From Halocafeteria seosinensis (Eukaryota > Sar > Bigyra > Bicosoecida): a stretch of DNA of 64,000 nucleotides. The translations under genes and the position numbers were made by a program. The DNA lies in the NCBI GenBank assembly GCA_001687465.1, contig LVLI01000172.1, positions 62,001 through 126,000 of the forward strand, in the 5' to 3' direction. The notes under the pieces were generated by a model. That model was not told the origin of the DNA and ran no database searches. It saw only the letters and a program-made list of their open reading frames with translations. Positions 1 to 11,001 of the stretch are shown in pieces (positions within the stretch are counted from its first letter, which is position 1; every line of letters starts with the position of its first letter).

Positions 1-423
1 TTGCATGATTCCATAGTGGATGGAAAGCGAATGCACGTTCCTTGCAATCTAGTTATTCTTTTTCGATGCGTTTGTCGAATGGAATGTTCTCAACTCGCAA
101 CTATTATCATATACTATGCTTGAGTATGTATTCCGCTCTTGGAAGTACCGACAGGGCTCACTGGGTTCACTCTGTTGGCACGCATGGATTGAACGAAGAT
201 ACTTACTTCATTTTCACCAGAGATGCTTTGCTGAAACATTAATATGACGATACCTTGGGCCATGGATAGAATCCAGTACGTATTTAATTACTGTTTTTGT
301 ATCTAGCTGAGAGTTATTTGGATTATCTGGCGCGCTTTTCCGAGTGTGTCAGAACAAGTATCAGGGTGGCACCAGCCTAACAGAATTGGGCGGGCAAGCG
401 AGTGTTTACTTGGAGTTCAAACG
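1..423. other. Window edge, no gene seen
   Basis: Upstream flank of the first Zn2Cys6 gene. It has only short unsupported open frames and no recognisable RNA gene or repeat. The promoter of the downstream gene presumably lies here. Confidence 0.5.
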
Positions 424-1096
424 ATGGCGGCATCAGAACATAAAGCAAGGAATTCACCGTCCGTTAAACGAACCCGAGGTACGGTTCAACGAGCATGCGA
501 GCCTTGTAATAAGCTCAAAAAGCGGTGTGACTCTGGGAGACCGTGTGAAGTGAGTGCGCTAGAATCAATTCATGATGAAGAATGTACGCTACAAAGGTCT
601 ATCTTCTATACAGCGTTGTATACGTAGGGGTATGGAATCGGAATGTAAGGATATAGTGACGAAGGCGGAAGAGAAACGCAAGATCCGCCGAAACAGAGTG
701 ATCGAAGCCGCAAGATCTGGCCTCTGGGGATATGAGAGTAGCCAACGGCTTTTACAGCAATTGGAAGAACCATATATAGCTACAGACGTGAATAGCCTTC
801 TACAAGTGACCAATTCGCGAACAACCGCTGCGGTGCCGACCACGACGTACAGCACCACTACCACCCCCACTTCTTCCCTACAATCCCTAGCCGTATCTTC
901 GGCGACTTCCGCTGAGGCATCTATATCAGAATTCATACCTCGAAATCGGACACTAATGGATGAGATTAACTATGAACTAGAGTGTCCGCTTTTTCCAGCA
1001 ACTGCTGATTCGGAAACGGAAACTTCTGGGGAATCCCGCGGATCGGTGACTCAAACGAGTCATGGGGTTCCTCCATCTGGAGGCGACTCACTCTGA
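424..1096 (+). CDS. Small Zn2Cys6 binuclear-cluster protein, copy 1
   Basis: Two exons, 424-549 and 614-1096 (64-nt GTGAGT..ACAG intron), give 202 residues. The joined reading restores a complete zinc cluster of spacing C-x2-C-x6-C-x5-C-x2-C-x8-C at about residues 21-50, beginning CEPCNKLKKRC; the intron cuts the cluster just before the fifth cysteine. In fungi this fold binds two zinc ions with six cysteines and recognises DNA, so a nuclear transcription-factor role is inferred. After the cluster come a basic helical stretch (EEKRKIRRNRVIEAARSGLW) and a Thr/Ser-rich tail ending in an acidic segment, which could be an activation region. There is no fungal middle-homology domain. ATG 424 (MAASEHK) was chosen because it lies just before the basic region; an upstream in-frame extension is possible. 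Its tandem paralogue at 2665 shares cluster, basic helix and intron position. Confidence 0.85.
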
Positions 1097-2664
1097 CGAT
1101 GCCAATAAACCGTCGTAATGCAAAGTCAGCCATACATTTGTATTTGGTGTGCTACACTAGTATGCACATTAAGAGACAAACAGCTGCATCTACCTTGTGT
1201 GCACCATTCGGCCATGAAACGGCGTGCTGTACGACTCCTGGGCTCCGGCGGACAGACTGGACGACGTCGCCGGCTGGTTTAGAAAAAATACACACGCTTG
1301 TCTGTCGCTTGTACTGGTGCTTTCTCTCGGACCGAGCCTTCTCTTTCATTCTGTCTAATTTTGCGTCACGGGCTGGGGATAGGCTAGACCGACATATGTA
1401 CCTTGCTAACGACAACAGCGAAATATCAATCCACAGAATCACAGTGGTACAGAATATATTTTACGATCTCATTCCTCTGAGTTAATCCATCGTCGATACA
1501 GTACAGTGTTATGCAGACCGTCACCACTAGCTTCTTGTGGAAGCTTCGACTGTTCATGGTATACTCCGGTCAGTCCGGTGTACTGTACCTGTTAATCGCC
1601 CTGACTAACAACTGAACCAAGGAGTATTACGTATCATACAAAATCAAATACCACATATTTAAGAGAGCATCGTGATATCTACTATCTGTTTAGAGACGAA
1701 AGTCAAATCTGGTGGTGTTTCGCGGGCGATGATGAATTTGAACATTCGTGCTACGGTGTAGTGACATGTGCGCTTGTACTCCCTGTCGGAGCATCCTTTG
1801 CCTAACGACCTTACCAAGTAGGAATATCAATGTCTTCTAAGATGTCAGCATGATTCTTCCGATAATGTTGCTCCCATCTGTTGGTCCAAAATCTTGGAGG
1901 ACATGTGACACTGTACCTACCGGCCTACCCATTGTTCCTTCGTACCCGTCGTTCACTGACCCGCTTGATTAATCAATCCCTGATATGATGTTGCATCTGT
2001 GATGTTGACCTAGCGCTCTTGGCGGGAGGCGTCAGTTGTGTGGAATTCTGCTGGACTCCTGCGCTTCTGCGCCCTCAGTAGCTGAGGCTGTCATGCACGA
2101 CGATAAGTAGGAGATAGAGAGCGTTGTCGCAACGACTTGTACTGGCATGGGTCACCTTTAACTGGTGTGAACATATGGAACCATTATAACAAACGATGAT
2201 GTCCGGCGGGGTAGCATTTGCTGAGTCCCCTGAGATCGAGTTCCAGAGTTCTGGACATCAAGTTGGCTGGTGAGGTAAAGCGCAGCATAGGGAATAAAAT
2301 GAGGGCGAAAGGTATGCATGTCTTTCAGGAAATGAATATTCCTTTCTCGTTTAGAACAATTCGCGGAAAGAACCCTTTTGTAAAAATCTTTCGTACTCCG
2401 CAACTAGGCGTACATTGTCCAGGTTTCGACGGGTTGATATTCCATCTTCTGCTAAAGCCTAGGACCAGCGATATTAAGAGGCAAATTGAGGATGAGACGA
2501 AAGTTTATGCTTAAATAAATTTCCGGTCATAGGGAGGTCAGGGTTGCTACTTATACTAGAGTTCAATTTTGATTATCTTCTCGACCTACCCAACCCATCT
2601 CTCATTGGCCCGCGCGCGCATAGTGCTGGCTTGTGTCTGCACTGGATGGCTGTTCGTAAATACA
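1097..2664. other. Intergenic region between the Zn2Cys6 paralogues
   Basis: About 1.57 kb between two same-strand paralogues. Open frames of up to about 130 codons exist on both strands (for example 1099-1485), but they overlap one another, lack recognisable domains and show no convincing splice context. I see no repeat, RNA gene or mobile element. It most likely holds the 3 prime end of copy 1 and the promoter of copy 2. Confidence 0.5.
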
Positions 2665-3319
2665 ATGGAAAGCAATGCCAGTTCTCCTGGATCGGCGTCC
2701 TCTTCTGCAAAGAAGCGAGGCACTAAGGGGATCCAACGTGCATGCGTGCCATGCAGCGTCCTGAAGAAGCGGTGTGACTCAGGCCGACCCTGTGAAGTGA
2801 GTGATCGCATTGTATATAAAGCGTTTGTGAGCTGCTAGACTCTAAGGATACTCTTGCGATGTCCCCTTACAGCGCTGTATTCGTCGAGGAATAGAATTGG
2901 ATTGCAGGGATAAACCTACGAAAGTGGAAGAGCGCCGTCAGATCAAGAGACAGAGAGTTATTGAAGCAGCGCGCTCGGGCGTGTGGGGGAAAGAAAGCAG
3001 CGAGGCCTTACTACAGCATATGCGCGAGCATCCAGAGGTTACAGAGATTAACAGTCTTCTGCACCATAAGGAATACCCCCACTCGGAACAGATGCCAGAG
3101 TCATGGCCACCCGCGACTTCTAACGCCAGCCACTCCGCTTCTCCGGAGGAGTGTAGGACTACGCACACAGAAACGACCGTAGAAACAAGCATACCTTCGG
3201 TATACGAGCACCCGCCATCTACCGCTCCAACAACCTCCGAGCATTCTGTCTCTACCCAGCGATCATCCGGAGAGTGCCGCCATGTAGGAACTCCGGCAGA
3301 GTCAATGAGCCGCTCCTGA
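2665..3319 (+). CDS. Small Zn2Cys6 binuclear-cluster protein, copy 2
   Basis: Exons 2665-2796 and 2873-3319 (76-nt intron) give 192 residues starting MESNASSPG. The cluster is again C-x2-C-x6-C-x5-C-x2-C-x8-C, beginning CVPCSVLKKRC, and is split by the intron at exactly the same codon as in copy 1 (after CE, before RC). A basic helix follows (VEERRQIKRQRVIEAARSGVW), nearly identical in pattern to copy 1, then a Ser/Thr/Pro-rich tail. The two genes are clearly a tandem duplication whose tails have diverged. Zinc-dependent DNA binding is inferred from the family; the target is unknown. The protein is very short for this class, which in fungi usually exceeds 500 residues. Confidence 0.85.
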
Positions 3320-4028
3320 CATATGACCAGCAGGACACCAGCTGCAAGCATGCCTTAACAAGGTTAAGAAGTTCTCAGCTGTATCAATACGTAGAGGGCA
3401 TATGACTGTTTGCCTGATTGGGTGATCATCTTTGTCGAAACCAATTGAACTGAAAAAGTAGAGCGTGTAACTGTCTGTCTGCTGAGACTGCTGAAAAAAT
3501 AGCCAGTGCACAGCACAGAGTCAACCCGTGAAATACTCCGGCGACGTTACAGAATGTGCGAAGTGAAGAAAAGAAGTATTTCAGCCTTCATAGGGTGGGT
3601 TGCCATTCTTATGACTGTTACTATATTTCGATGAACAACTGATAGTTCGTGGAAAGCGCTCTTGGTAGCGGAATTGAGGTTGTAGGGCGTTGGATACTCC
3701 CGGATATCCTCACTTTTCGCCATGACAGCTCCCTATGTACTTGTCTATATGCACCAGTAATCATTGTCATATTCTATTATTGGTCAACATAGAATAAGTT
3801 AATTAAACACGACTGTGTGTAGCAGCGCAACGAAGGTATATGCTCTAGGCTTCTGACAGAGCCGGGACTTGCCAACACGAAGGCCCTGCGTCAGCGGCGC
3901 AGGGCCAATAGCGCGATAAACGTACCCCTATTAAGCAAACCACATATATAACATACACATATGGGATTCAAGTGAATTCACATGATTTACCTTATTCGGA
4001 TATTAGGTTTAGCAATCTAGCAAATGTC
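3320..4028. other. Convergent intergenic region, no gene seen
   Basis: About 0.7 kb between the 3 prime ends of the second Zn2Cys6 gene (+) and the first TMEM223/WW gene (-). It is AT-rich in places, with only short unsupported open frames. No RNA gene or repeat was recognised. Confidence 0.5.
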
Positions 4029-5184
4029 TCAGCTTGTCGAGACATCGGAGACAGGAGGCTCCCATCTAGTCTCCCGGGTAATTTCATGCCACCAGTATTC
4101 TCTCCCTTCTTTATCATGAGCCTTCTTCCAATACACAGAAGGATCTTCCTTCTTTTTTCGCCCAACAATTTCAGTATTTCCATCATGGTGTCTGGTTTCC
4201 AGAGGACTCCCGCTGAGTACAAGGTCCAGGATCTGGTCGTCGTGTACGAACACCTCATCATTTCTGAAATCTAGGATCATATGATGCATTGTTTTTTGCT
4301 GTCCTGGATCCTTATCACCTTCCATAGTGAAGAGCCTTGCCTTCGATGCTTTATCAGAGCTTTGCCGCTTTTCTCGCAGCAGTCGAATGGGCACAGTTAC
4401 ATCTGGTTTTCCTGGCCTGCCAGCTATATTAAATGGACGCATGCGCACATGAGTGCCTCCACTACAGAGTACCATGCTTTCTATTTCTCCTTTCTGTTAT
4501 GTTCCGTATCAGGAGAGAGCATATGAACAGTGTCTCAAAGCAAGCAGGAGCGACGACATACCATTGCTCTCCAAGACATCCCGTACAAGACAATGGACGA
4601 ACCAATTCCTAGGGTAATTTGCCAAGGAGGTAAAGGATATTGTGCTCCGGATAAATTCATAACTAGTTCTAAAATCCCAAAGATACCAGGGACAGCACCG
4701 GTAACCACCAAGACTTTATACTTTCCCTGCATACTATGAAAAATGTGTAGCATAGAAATTCCTATGATCATTAGGAACAGAAAGCACTCACTGGTTTTCT
4801 TGTTTGGAATAACAAGACCTCATCGTCCTTCATCGGCGGCGGACTTAGTTTATTGGTGGCATACCTGGCGAATGCATCCTCTACGACGCTTCCTCCTCCT
4901 GGTCGACCAAGAATTGTTTCGTGTTCGTTCTCCTTGACCGCGTCAGTGGAATCCATGGCCGCGGTACCAGATTCTAAGTTTTGTGCAGGTTTATTGTCTG
5001 GATCTTCCTTGGATTCGTATTGTTTCACTCGATCCTTCCTGAATAGTTTCGGAGCCGACCGCGCCTCGGAACTCTGAGAACTGAAGCCTTTTGCGGATCT
5101 GATTCCCAAGCAGTCCATGTGTGGTTGACGCATGGCCATCAGCCTCCACCAGATACGATTGGTTCTGTTGTTGAATATCCTCAT
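4029..5184 (-). CDS. TMEM223-like membrane protein with C-terminal WW domain, copy 1
   Basis: Three exons on the minus strand, 5184-4792, 4726-4562 and 4493-4029 (introns of 65 and 68 nt), give 340 residues. The N-terminus (MRIFNNRTNRIWWRLMAMR) is basic and free of acidic residues, like a mitochondrial presequence. Exon 1 ends with DDEVLLFQTRK, resembling the DVLLFEHER start of the TMEM223 core; two hydrophobic segments and a VTVPIRLL motif follow as in TMEM223, a mitochondrial inner-membrane protein. The last 30 residues form a WW domain (HDKEGREYWWHEITRETRW, then EPP), a proline-motif binding fold that I do not know from TMEM223 proteins. GTG 5250 is in frame upstream, but ATG 5184 is the first ATG. 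The head-to-head neighbour at 5356 is a paralogue with the matching first intron. Confidence 0.72.
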
Positions 5185-5355
5185 CCCTGAATGTGCTTCC
5201 CGTGTTCCAATTGACACCCTATTAAAGTCCTTGAATGAACTCAGCCTCACTGCACCACGTAGACAACACTTCTACTGGAGAGTTGATTTCCCTAATTTTG
5301 TTCTCTTATATAATTGAATATAATTTTGCTTCTTATAAATACGACCGAATCAACA
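5185..5355. promoter_or_regulatory. Shared divergent promoter of the TMEM223/WW pair
   Basis: Only 171 bp separate the start codons of the two divergent paralogues, so both promoters and 5 prime leaders must lie here. It includes an AT-rich stretch (about 5307-5345). Co-expression is inferred from the spacing, not shown. Confidence 0.5.
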
Positions 5356-6509
5356 ATGCTTTCGCGTTCGATTCTCTACAGTGGACGATGGCGTCTCTCG
5401 GGAACTCTACGCAACACAGTCACTCCTCTTCGGAGTAGCTCTGTTATGATGGCTAGACCATTCACGACCTCTTCTATACGGCACCAACAGAGTATGTCAA
5501 TGTGCATCTTGCATGAACCAGATATGGCACTCACACCATGTGTTGACTGCACAGGCCGACATGAACCTCAAGACGATGAGCTAACGAGGTCGTGGAAGAA
5601 CGCTATAGTGTCCAAAGGCTTTTTCGGAAGCGCGAAGCCGGAGGATGAGAGCACCTTACGACAACGAGGAGAAATGCTCCTGTACCGAACCACGAATAAG
5701 GTAAAGGGAGCATGCAGTTGGAAGAGTGTATTGTGGATGAGTTCACGAATGAGTTTGGATGCAGAATCGTATCTGGATGGCTGCCTCATCGGGTTTATTA
5801 CCGCTCATCTTTGGCACGACTGGATTGGTACTGCGTTTATTCGACTTTGTACCCATGGAGCAACAGTTCAGCTACCTCACTGTGTCGCTACTGTATGTTA
5901 CCGGAGCATTCTTTACCAGCCTCAGCATGAAAATAGCGAACTTCACAGTTCGGGAGATTGTCTTGACCGACAATGGATCCAAAGCACGGCTTAGAACTTT
6001 TAGGCTTTTTTGGGTGAGTGTTACTCATAACAATGAGGATTCAACTAACGGTATATTGTATGAGAATGCTTCGCAGGGATACGGTCCGAGCGTGACGGTA
6101 CCTGTGAGCTTGCTTATGGAGAAAATCCCTGACAAGGAAGATAATTTCCGCTATATTGGTATTGCTGAGGACCTGGGCCACATGATGGTAGGTTGATATG
6201 CCCCTGTGTTTCTGGCTTTTCCAAGACGTCTTACCTATACGTATACGTGCACAGATCCACAAACGGGGCCAAGTTTATAATGAAGAGTTGTTCGAGAGGA
6301 TTTTGCAAGGCCAGCCTGTGGATTTATCTGAAGCGTCTTCTACGAAAGATGACAGTAGTTACGAGAGCGCAGGCAATGTCGCGGTCAACCCTGATGATTG
6401 GGAACGAGATGTAGATGACAGAGGAAGGGCGTACTATAAGAATAAGCATACTGGCGAAACTCGGTGGACTAATCCTTCGTTCTCGGCCTCGGAAGACCAA
6501 GACAAGTAG
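5356..6509 (+). CDS. TMEM223-like membrane protein with C-terminal WW domain, copy 2
   Basis: Four exons, 5356-5700, 5765-6013, 6077-6187 and 6255-6509 (introns 64, 63 and 67 nt), give 319 residues. The first 45 residues are rich in Arg and Ser with no acidic residue (MLSRSILYSGRWRLSGTLR), typical of a mitochondrial targeting peptide. The core has LLYRTTNK, then two hydrophobic segments, a TVREIVLTDNGSK strand pair and TVPVSLL, matching the TMEM223 layout. Residues about 285-313 form a WW domain (DDRGRAYYKNKHTGETRW, then TNP). The first intron falls at the same place as in copy 1 (after the LLFQTRK/LLYRTTNK motif); the third intron is specific to this copy. It is a divergent duplicate of 4029-5184. 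A role in respiratory-complex assembly is only suggested by the family. Confidence 0.72.
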
Positions 6510-7135
6510 CTGCATCCCCTCTTCTCTTTGAATACATTGGGAAGAGAGTGTATCATCTATACACCACAGTCAACTGAGTGGAAACGTGAACCACGGATTT
6601 GCCACAAGTAGCTGGTAACTATCAGCGATGGTGCTTCCGGCAATGTCTTCGGGAACGAAGGCTAATACATATTGGCACGATTAGCAGTTCCGACGGAACT
6701 GCTCCGTGCTTTGAAGATTAATCATCTCGGTCTACACGATGTAGACTACATGGTGCCCGCGATGGCTCTCATGCCTCAGTCGATCGGGTTAAACAATACA
6801 TCACAATTACTCTGTACGTCTAATAGGATGAAAAAAGTCTGCATATAACAAGGGCGCTGTCTTATCTGGATGTGAACTTCATTGTGAAGTTCCGAGATTC
6901 ACACTCGCTGGAGATATCCAAAACAGCATAAAATTTATGCCATAAATGTGATAAAAGGTTTCGGTTTGATTCGAGGACGAATTTTACATTTTGCCTTCAA
7001 AAAGTGAACAAGTACCCCTTTTCCCCATTTAACTAAAAGAACATTTGCTCATACCAGCGTTCGAGCCAAGAGTTTTGTTGTCCTGTGCTTCGAACGAGGT
7101 GAATTTTCTTCTACTTCAACTGAGCTCGGAAAACA
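6510..7135. other. Intergenic region, no gene seen
   Basis: About 0.63 kb between two plus-strand genes. It contains the local palindrome-like stretches gcagttccgacggaactgc (about 6684) and gtgaacttcattgtgaagttc (about 6870), with no coding or RNA-gene evidence. The promoter of the VWA gene presumably lies near 7000-7135. Confidence 0.45.
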
Positions 7136-8908
7136 ATGGATTTCAAGGCTGCACGCTTATGTGTGAACGATCAATCGTTTCTGAACTTTTCATGGAGCTG
7201 TCCGGAAGTGCCGAATACAGGATCAACCAGCAATGGCGAGGGAGACGGGGCACCCGGCGACAGCAAACCGCAAGAGGTTGAAGAGGAATCCCAACAAACT
7301 TCTCAGGAGGACCCATCCGATCCTCGAGAAGCTCGAAATGCTGGAAAAGAGAAGGAAACTGGCTTCATGGAAAAGATTTCCAGCTGGGTGTATGGCAACT
7401 CATCGACGAACAAGAGCATTGAGGTTCCGAAGAACTGCAAACGACACTACGTCTTTGTAGTGGACTGCAGCGGCAGCATGAGTGATACACCCATCGAAGT
7501 GGTTCAGGAAACGTTGATTTCTTTTTTTGAGATGCTCCAGCCTACGGATTTGCTCAGTGTTGTTACGTTCAGTAACAGCGCGAATCTGGTCTTCCATTGT
7601 AGAACCCAAGCCGACTCAGCGGAACTCAACGCATCAGTTCAGCAGATCAGGGCGGGCGGTGGAACCAATCTTTGCTCCGGACTTGTAGAGGGAATAAAGG
7701 CAATGGAGCCCTCACATTCCTCCAGCCGCGAAATCCAAAACGTTATGGTTCTCTTGAGCGACGGATGTGCCAACATCGGCATCACCAGCCCCGCGAGTAT
7801 ATCCGCAGAAATACAAGCGGACGCAGACCGACTGGAAGCAGTCGTCTATTCCATTGGAATTGGACATTCCTACAACAATAACCTCCTCCAGGAGATTACC
7901 ACGAATTTTTCAGGGATGCATTATCACTTGGATTCTTCGGAGAACATCCCGTATGTGATTGGTAACATCATCGGAGACATCCAACCTATCTTGTTCAAGG
8001 ATGTTACGCTAACACTGTTGCTTCCACCACAGTGTGTGAAGGAAATTCAGTCTCCCACGCATCTAACATGCCAGAAGAATAGCAATGGGGTTGAGATCCG
8101 TATGCGATCGCTTCGGGCGCGCGACAGCCATAATGTAAATCTTCGCCTCAACGACGCCGAAGTCTCCAGACTCCCTAATCCGTTACCTGTTCAAGTGCAA
8201 GCGAAGAGCGCAGCAGCAGGAGTTTTCGAAGTCACTAAGAAGGACGTGGATGTCTTTGATGTAGAAGATACGAATCCTGAGCATGACATTTATCGTTCTA
8301 ATCTAGCAAGAATGCTGTTCGTAGAAGGTACCAAGGGCAACTCGGGCGACCACTCTGTCGAGCGACTCGAGGAATTGAGGGGAACACTGGCCAAACTTCC
8401 GAGGGCGTCGGAAAATGCGACGGTCACAAGCGTAGTGGATGACTTAGACGATCTGGTCAATGGCCTTAGGAATCATGATCTCGGGGCTTCCTATGACTAC
8501 ATTTGCTCGAACGCTCAGAATATGCACAGCAAGGCCCGTGGATTGAAGTCCAAGGGGGGCGCATGTCTCAGCGCCTATGAGAGTCCAGTTCAGGCAGCCA
8601 GCAGTGCGACAATGTCAGCCAAGGTGAGGTTCAAGAGGGCCAACAAGCGGCAAACTTCAGGGACCATTTCCGGTCCACCAAACATGGCTCGCCCGCAGGC
8701 ACCTCGCAAGCCTCCAAGAAATGGTTCCGCAGCTGCACAGACGGCGGTGTGGGGATTCGCTCCGCCTTTCCATGATGAACAGCAACATACGCAGAACTAT
8801 GAGCCGTTTGGTGCAGCCATCCAGCAGCAGGAATGTCAGTTTCTTGAGGAAAGCCCGGAGCAAGCAGACGAAGACATGGAGTCTCCCGAGGATCAGCGAT
8901 CAGTGTAA
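7136..8908 (+). CDS. von Willebrand factor A domain protein
   Basis: Single exon of 590 residues from ATG 7136. Residues about 103-280 are a VWA domain with a complete metal-ion-dependent adhesion site: DCSGSMS (D-x-S-x-S), the Thr of GGGTNLCSG and the Asp of LLSDGC. A beta-rich region follows (DIQPILFKDVTLTLLLPPQ onward) and then a helical segment around residue 420-480, the arrangement seen in the soluble VWA proteins of plants and protists. The tail is Gln/Pro-rich and acidic at its very end. There is no signal peptide or membrane segment, so a cytosolic scaffold or ubiquitin-linked role is possible but not shown. No introns interrupt it, unlike most of its neighbours. Confidence 0.8.
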   Translation: MDFKAARLCVNDQSFLNFSWSCPEVPNTGSTSNGEGDGAPGDSKPQEVEEESQQTSQEDPSDPREARNAGKEKETGFMEKISSWVYGNSSTNKSIEVPKNCKRHYVFVVDCSGSMSDTPIEVVQETLISFFEMLQPTDLLSVVTFSNSANLVFHCRTQADSAELNASVQQIRAGGGTNLCSGLVEGIKAMEPSHSSSREIQNVMVLLSDGCANIGITSPASISAEIQADADRLEAVVYSIGIGHSYNNNLLQEITTNFSGMHYHLDSSENIPYVIGNIIGDIQPILFKDVTLTLLLPPQCVKEIQSPTHLTCQKNSNGVEIRMRSLRARDSHNVNLRLNDAEVSRLPNPLPVQVQAKSAAAGVFEVTKKDVDVFDVEDTNPEHDIYRSNLARMLFVEGTKGNSGDHSVERLEELRGTLAKLPRASENATVTSVVDDLDDLVNGLRNHDLGASYDYICSNAQNMHSKARGLKSKGGACLSAYESPVQAASSATMSAKVRFKRANKRQTSGTISGPPNMARPQAPRKPPRNGSAAAQTAVWGFAPPFHDEQQHTQNYEPFGAAIQQQECQFLEESPEQADEDMESPEDQRSV

Positions 8909-9170
8909 CTCCAAGCATAGCGTTTGCGATGGAACATAGCTCTTTTTCTTCAAGTAATGAATAGCCATGTACATGTACAATACAGAATAATCTATCGTTG
9001 ATATACTCTTGTCTATTGTTGCAATAAGATAGTACGCATTCGCCCGTATACCCCCTCTGTCATAGTGGATGGCCCTGCAGAGAGTAGGACCCAAATGCAA
9101 CCAGCTCGCCAACTCTGTATTCCGACGGAAGTTCTAGGGAGAGATGCCGTACTTCTCAGTGGCTCGCCCA

Positions 9171-10607
9171 TCAAGTAGAAGAGGATAACGTTCGTTGAAC
9201 TGACTCTGTGATTTCATCAACACTTGCCATGGCTCCCGACCCTGCAGCAAGACGAGATTCAAGGTGCTATACTGCTAAAAAATGTTTCGAGAATCATCCG
9301 CACGTACCTTGATCCCCACAAGCAAGTATCTTATCCATTGGGTTTATAATCTCCATTTGCAAGTCCTTCTGTAAGGTCCGTAAATGTTTCCGCGTGAACG
9401 GATGTTCCCACATGTGGGTGTTCATCGCGGGAGCAAGTAGAATGGGTTTTCTAGCGTTGAAGTCCCACGCTCTCACAACAGAAGTCTGAGTATTCAACGG
9501 AACAAAGTTTATATAGACTGTAGATACCAATTAGTTCTGATAATAGCCACCAGGAATGCGCTTACAAGTAAATTGTCACATTGCCCCGTTGCCATCTTGG
9601 CGATTGTGTTCGCAGAAGCCGGAGCAATTATCATTAAGTCTGCCCATTTTCGCATCTCTATGTGAAGCACAGGGTCCTTGTGCACATCATGATACTCTCG
9701 CCACTCATCCTCATCCGAATACACCGATATCTTGCCGCTTTGTTCCATCTCCCTAAACTGCTTGTATGATTCCTGATCATACGAGGGGGAAATATCTAGA
9801 AAATGCTTCGACCGATAAGTTGTAATAATTTTCACCTGCACCCAATCAACAATTTTATGAAATTCGCCATGTAACCGCCTTACTGGCGATTTAAAATGAA
9901 GGACTCACATTAGCAAAGCAGCCTAATGAGTGCGCCAATTCATGGCATTTCACGCTCGCTACACTACCTGTCACTCCGAGAATGACGTTCTTTACCCTCG
10001 TTCCTGTCATCGCTTCTTCTGAGGCCGCGCTCTCTGCCGAAGCGAAAAACTGTTTGCTCTCGTTTGCCGAATGGTTTCCTTTTCGCGATTTTTTGGAGCT
10101 GAGCTTGGCTAGGAAGTCTTGCCAATGGCTCTTCCCTAACACGCTCAGCGGTATTCCTTCTTGTGCAAGGTTGCTGATCAAGTGGCTCTGGATATCACCT
10201 GGCAGATGGCTGACATCCTTAGTGTGGCTTGCAGAAGAACGCTTCCGCTTTGTTGGCTTAGGTGCTGCCGGCGAGAAGTCTGCAAACGCGTCTTGGTACA
10301 GGGGTTCAAAGGCGGCACCAGCGTCCGAAGGGGGAAATTGGCTGTCTGATTCAGGTCTCACTGCTCCTTCAAACTTTGTTTCTGGTCGTACTTGGTCAAT
10401 ATTCTGTTCGGCTTTCTCTCTCCACCCTGGGTGCCTTAAATTTAAATGGGATCGTAGAGGCGAAGTCGAGTATCCACTGGTTCGAACGAGTTCATTGCAA
10501 ATTGAGCCATCTTCTTTGGGAAATTTGCATACGCAAGTCCCTCGACCTTCAACCATATGGTCATGGCGAAAGAAGACCCACACGGGGGAGCACTCACTTC
10601 CAGGCAT
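9171..10607 (-). CDS. PPCDC: BED-type zinc finger fused to phosphopantothenoylcysteine decarboxylase
   Basis: Four exons, 10607-9909, 9835-9566, 9485-9308 and 9241-9171 (introns 73, 80 and 66 nt), encode 405 residues. The C-terminal 200 residues are a complete PPCDC, the FMN enzyme that decarboxylates 4-phosphopantothenoylcysteine in coenzyme A synthesis: flavin loop ILGVTGSVAS, catalytic His in DPVLHIEMRKWAD, PASANT, substrate motif PAMNTHMWEHP and the clamp ACGDQGSGAM, the last assembled across an intron. The N-terminal 205 residues are extra. They begin with a BED-like finger (VWVFF, C-V-C, a third Cys, then LRSHLNLRHP) and continue into a basic, Ser-rich linker that includes PKPTKRKRSS, a possible nuclear signal. 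Both halves share exon 1 without a break, so the fusion is not an annotation artefact of splicing. ATG 10607 is the first plausible Met; the frame stays open upstream through an A15 tract. Confidence 0.85.
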
Positions 10608-11001
10608 CGTTGGTTCGGAAACCGAAAATTTCGTTCGTTCGGGTTCTCCTTTGCAATCTATGCGTTTTCGTGTCAAGCCACCGAAAATCCGGATTCCCCC
10701 CAAAAAAAAAAAAAAAGAATATTTGGTGGAAGTGTGCCTACGGATGCAGCAATCATTTCGCACTTTTGGCGAATGTCAGTTACGAGCGTAGGGATCTTTC
10801 AAAGGGGAAATCCAAGGGGGACAAAAAAGGTCCCCAAACCTCCTTCAACTTGCGCCCACACTCCAAAACCTGCCACAGCTGTAACAACTGTTCTTTTGAG
10901 GTTGTTTGAGACACGAGAGCCACCAGAACGAGACCAATACTTTCTCCGCAGGCAGCTGCATAGAAGAGCAAGGCTTCAGGAACCGCATATATTGTGAATA
11001 T
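10608..11001. promoter_or_regulatory. Divergent promoter region between PPCDC and SLC44-like genes
   Basis: About 394 bp separate the two divergent start codons. It holds an uninterrupted run of 15 A (10702-10716). No coding evidence beyond open-frame extension of the PPCDC frame. Confidence 0.45.
10702..10716. repeat. A15 homopolymer
   Basis: Fifteen consecutive A on the plus strand in the divergent intergenic region; poly-T relative to the PPCDC gene. It may act as a nucleosome-free promoter tract. Confidence 0.9.

Noticed and set aside
1099-1485. 128-codon plus-strand frame after the first Zn2Cys6 gene
   Set aside because: No domain, no supporting splice sites, and a 96-codon frame runs on the opposite strand over the same DNA.
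9982-10791. 269-codon plus-strand frame
   Set aside because: It is antisense to PPCDC exon 1, whose conserved motifs show the minus strand is coding.
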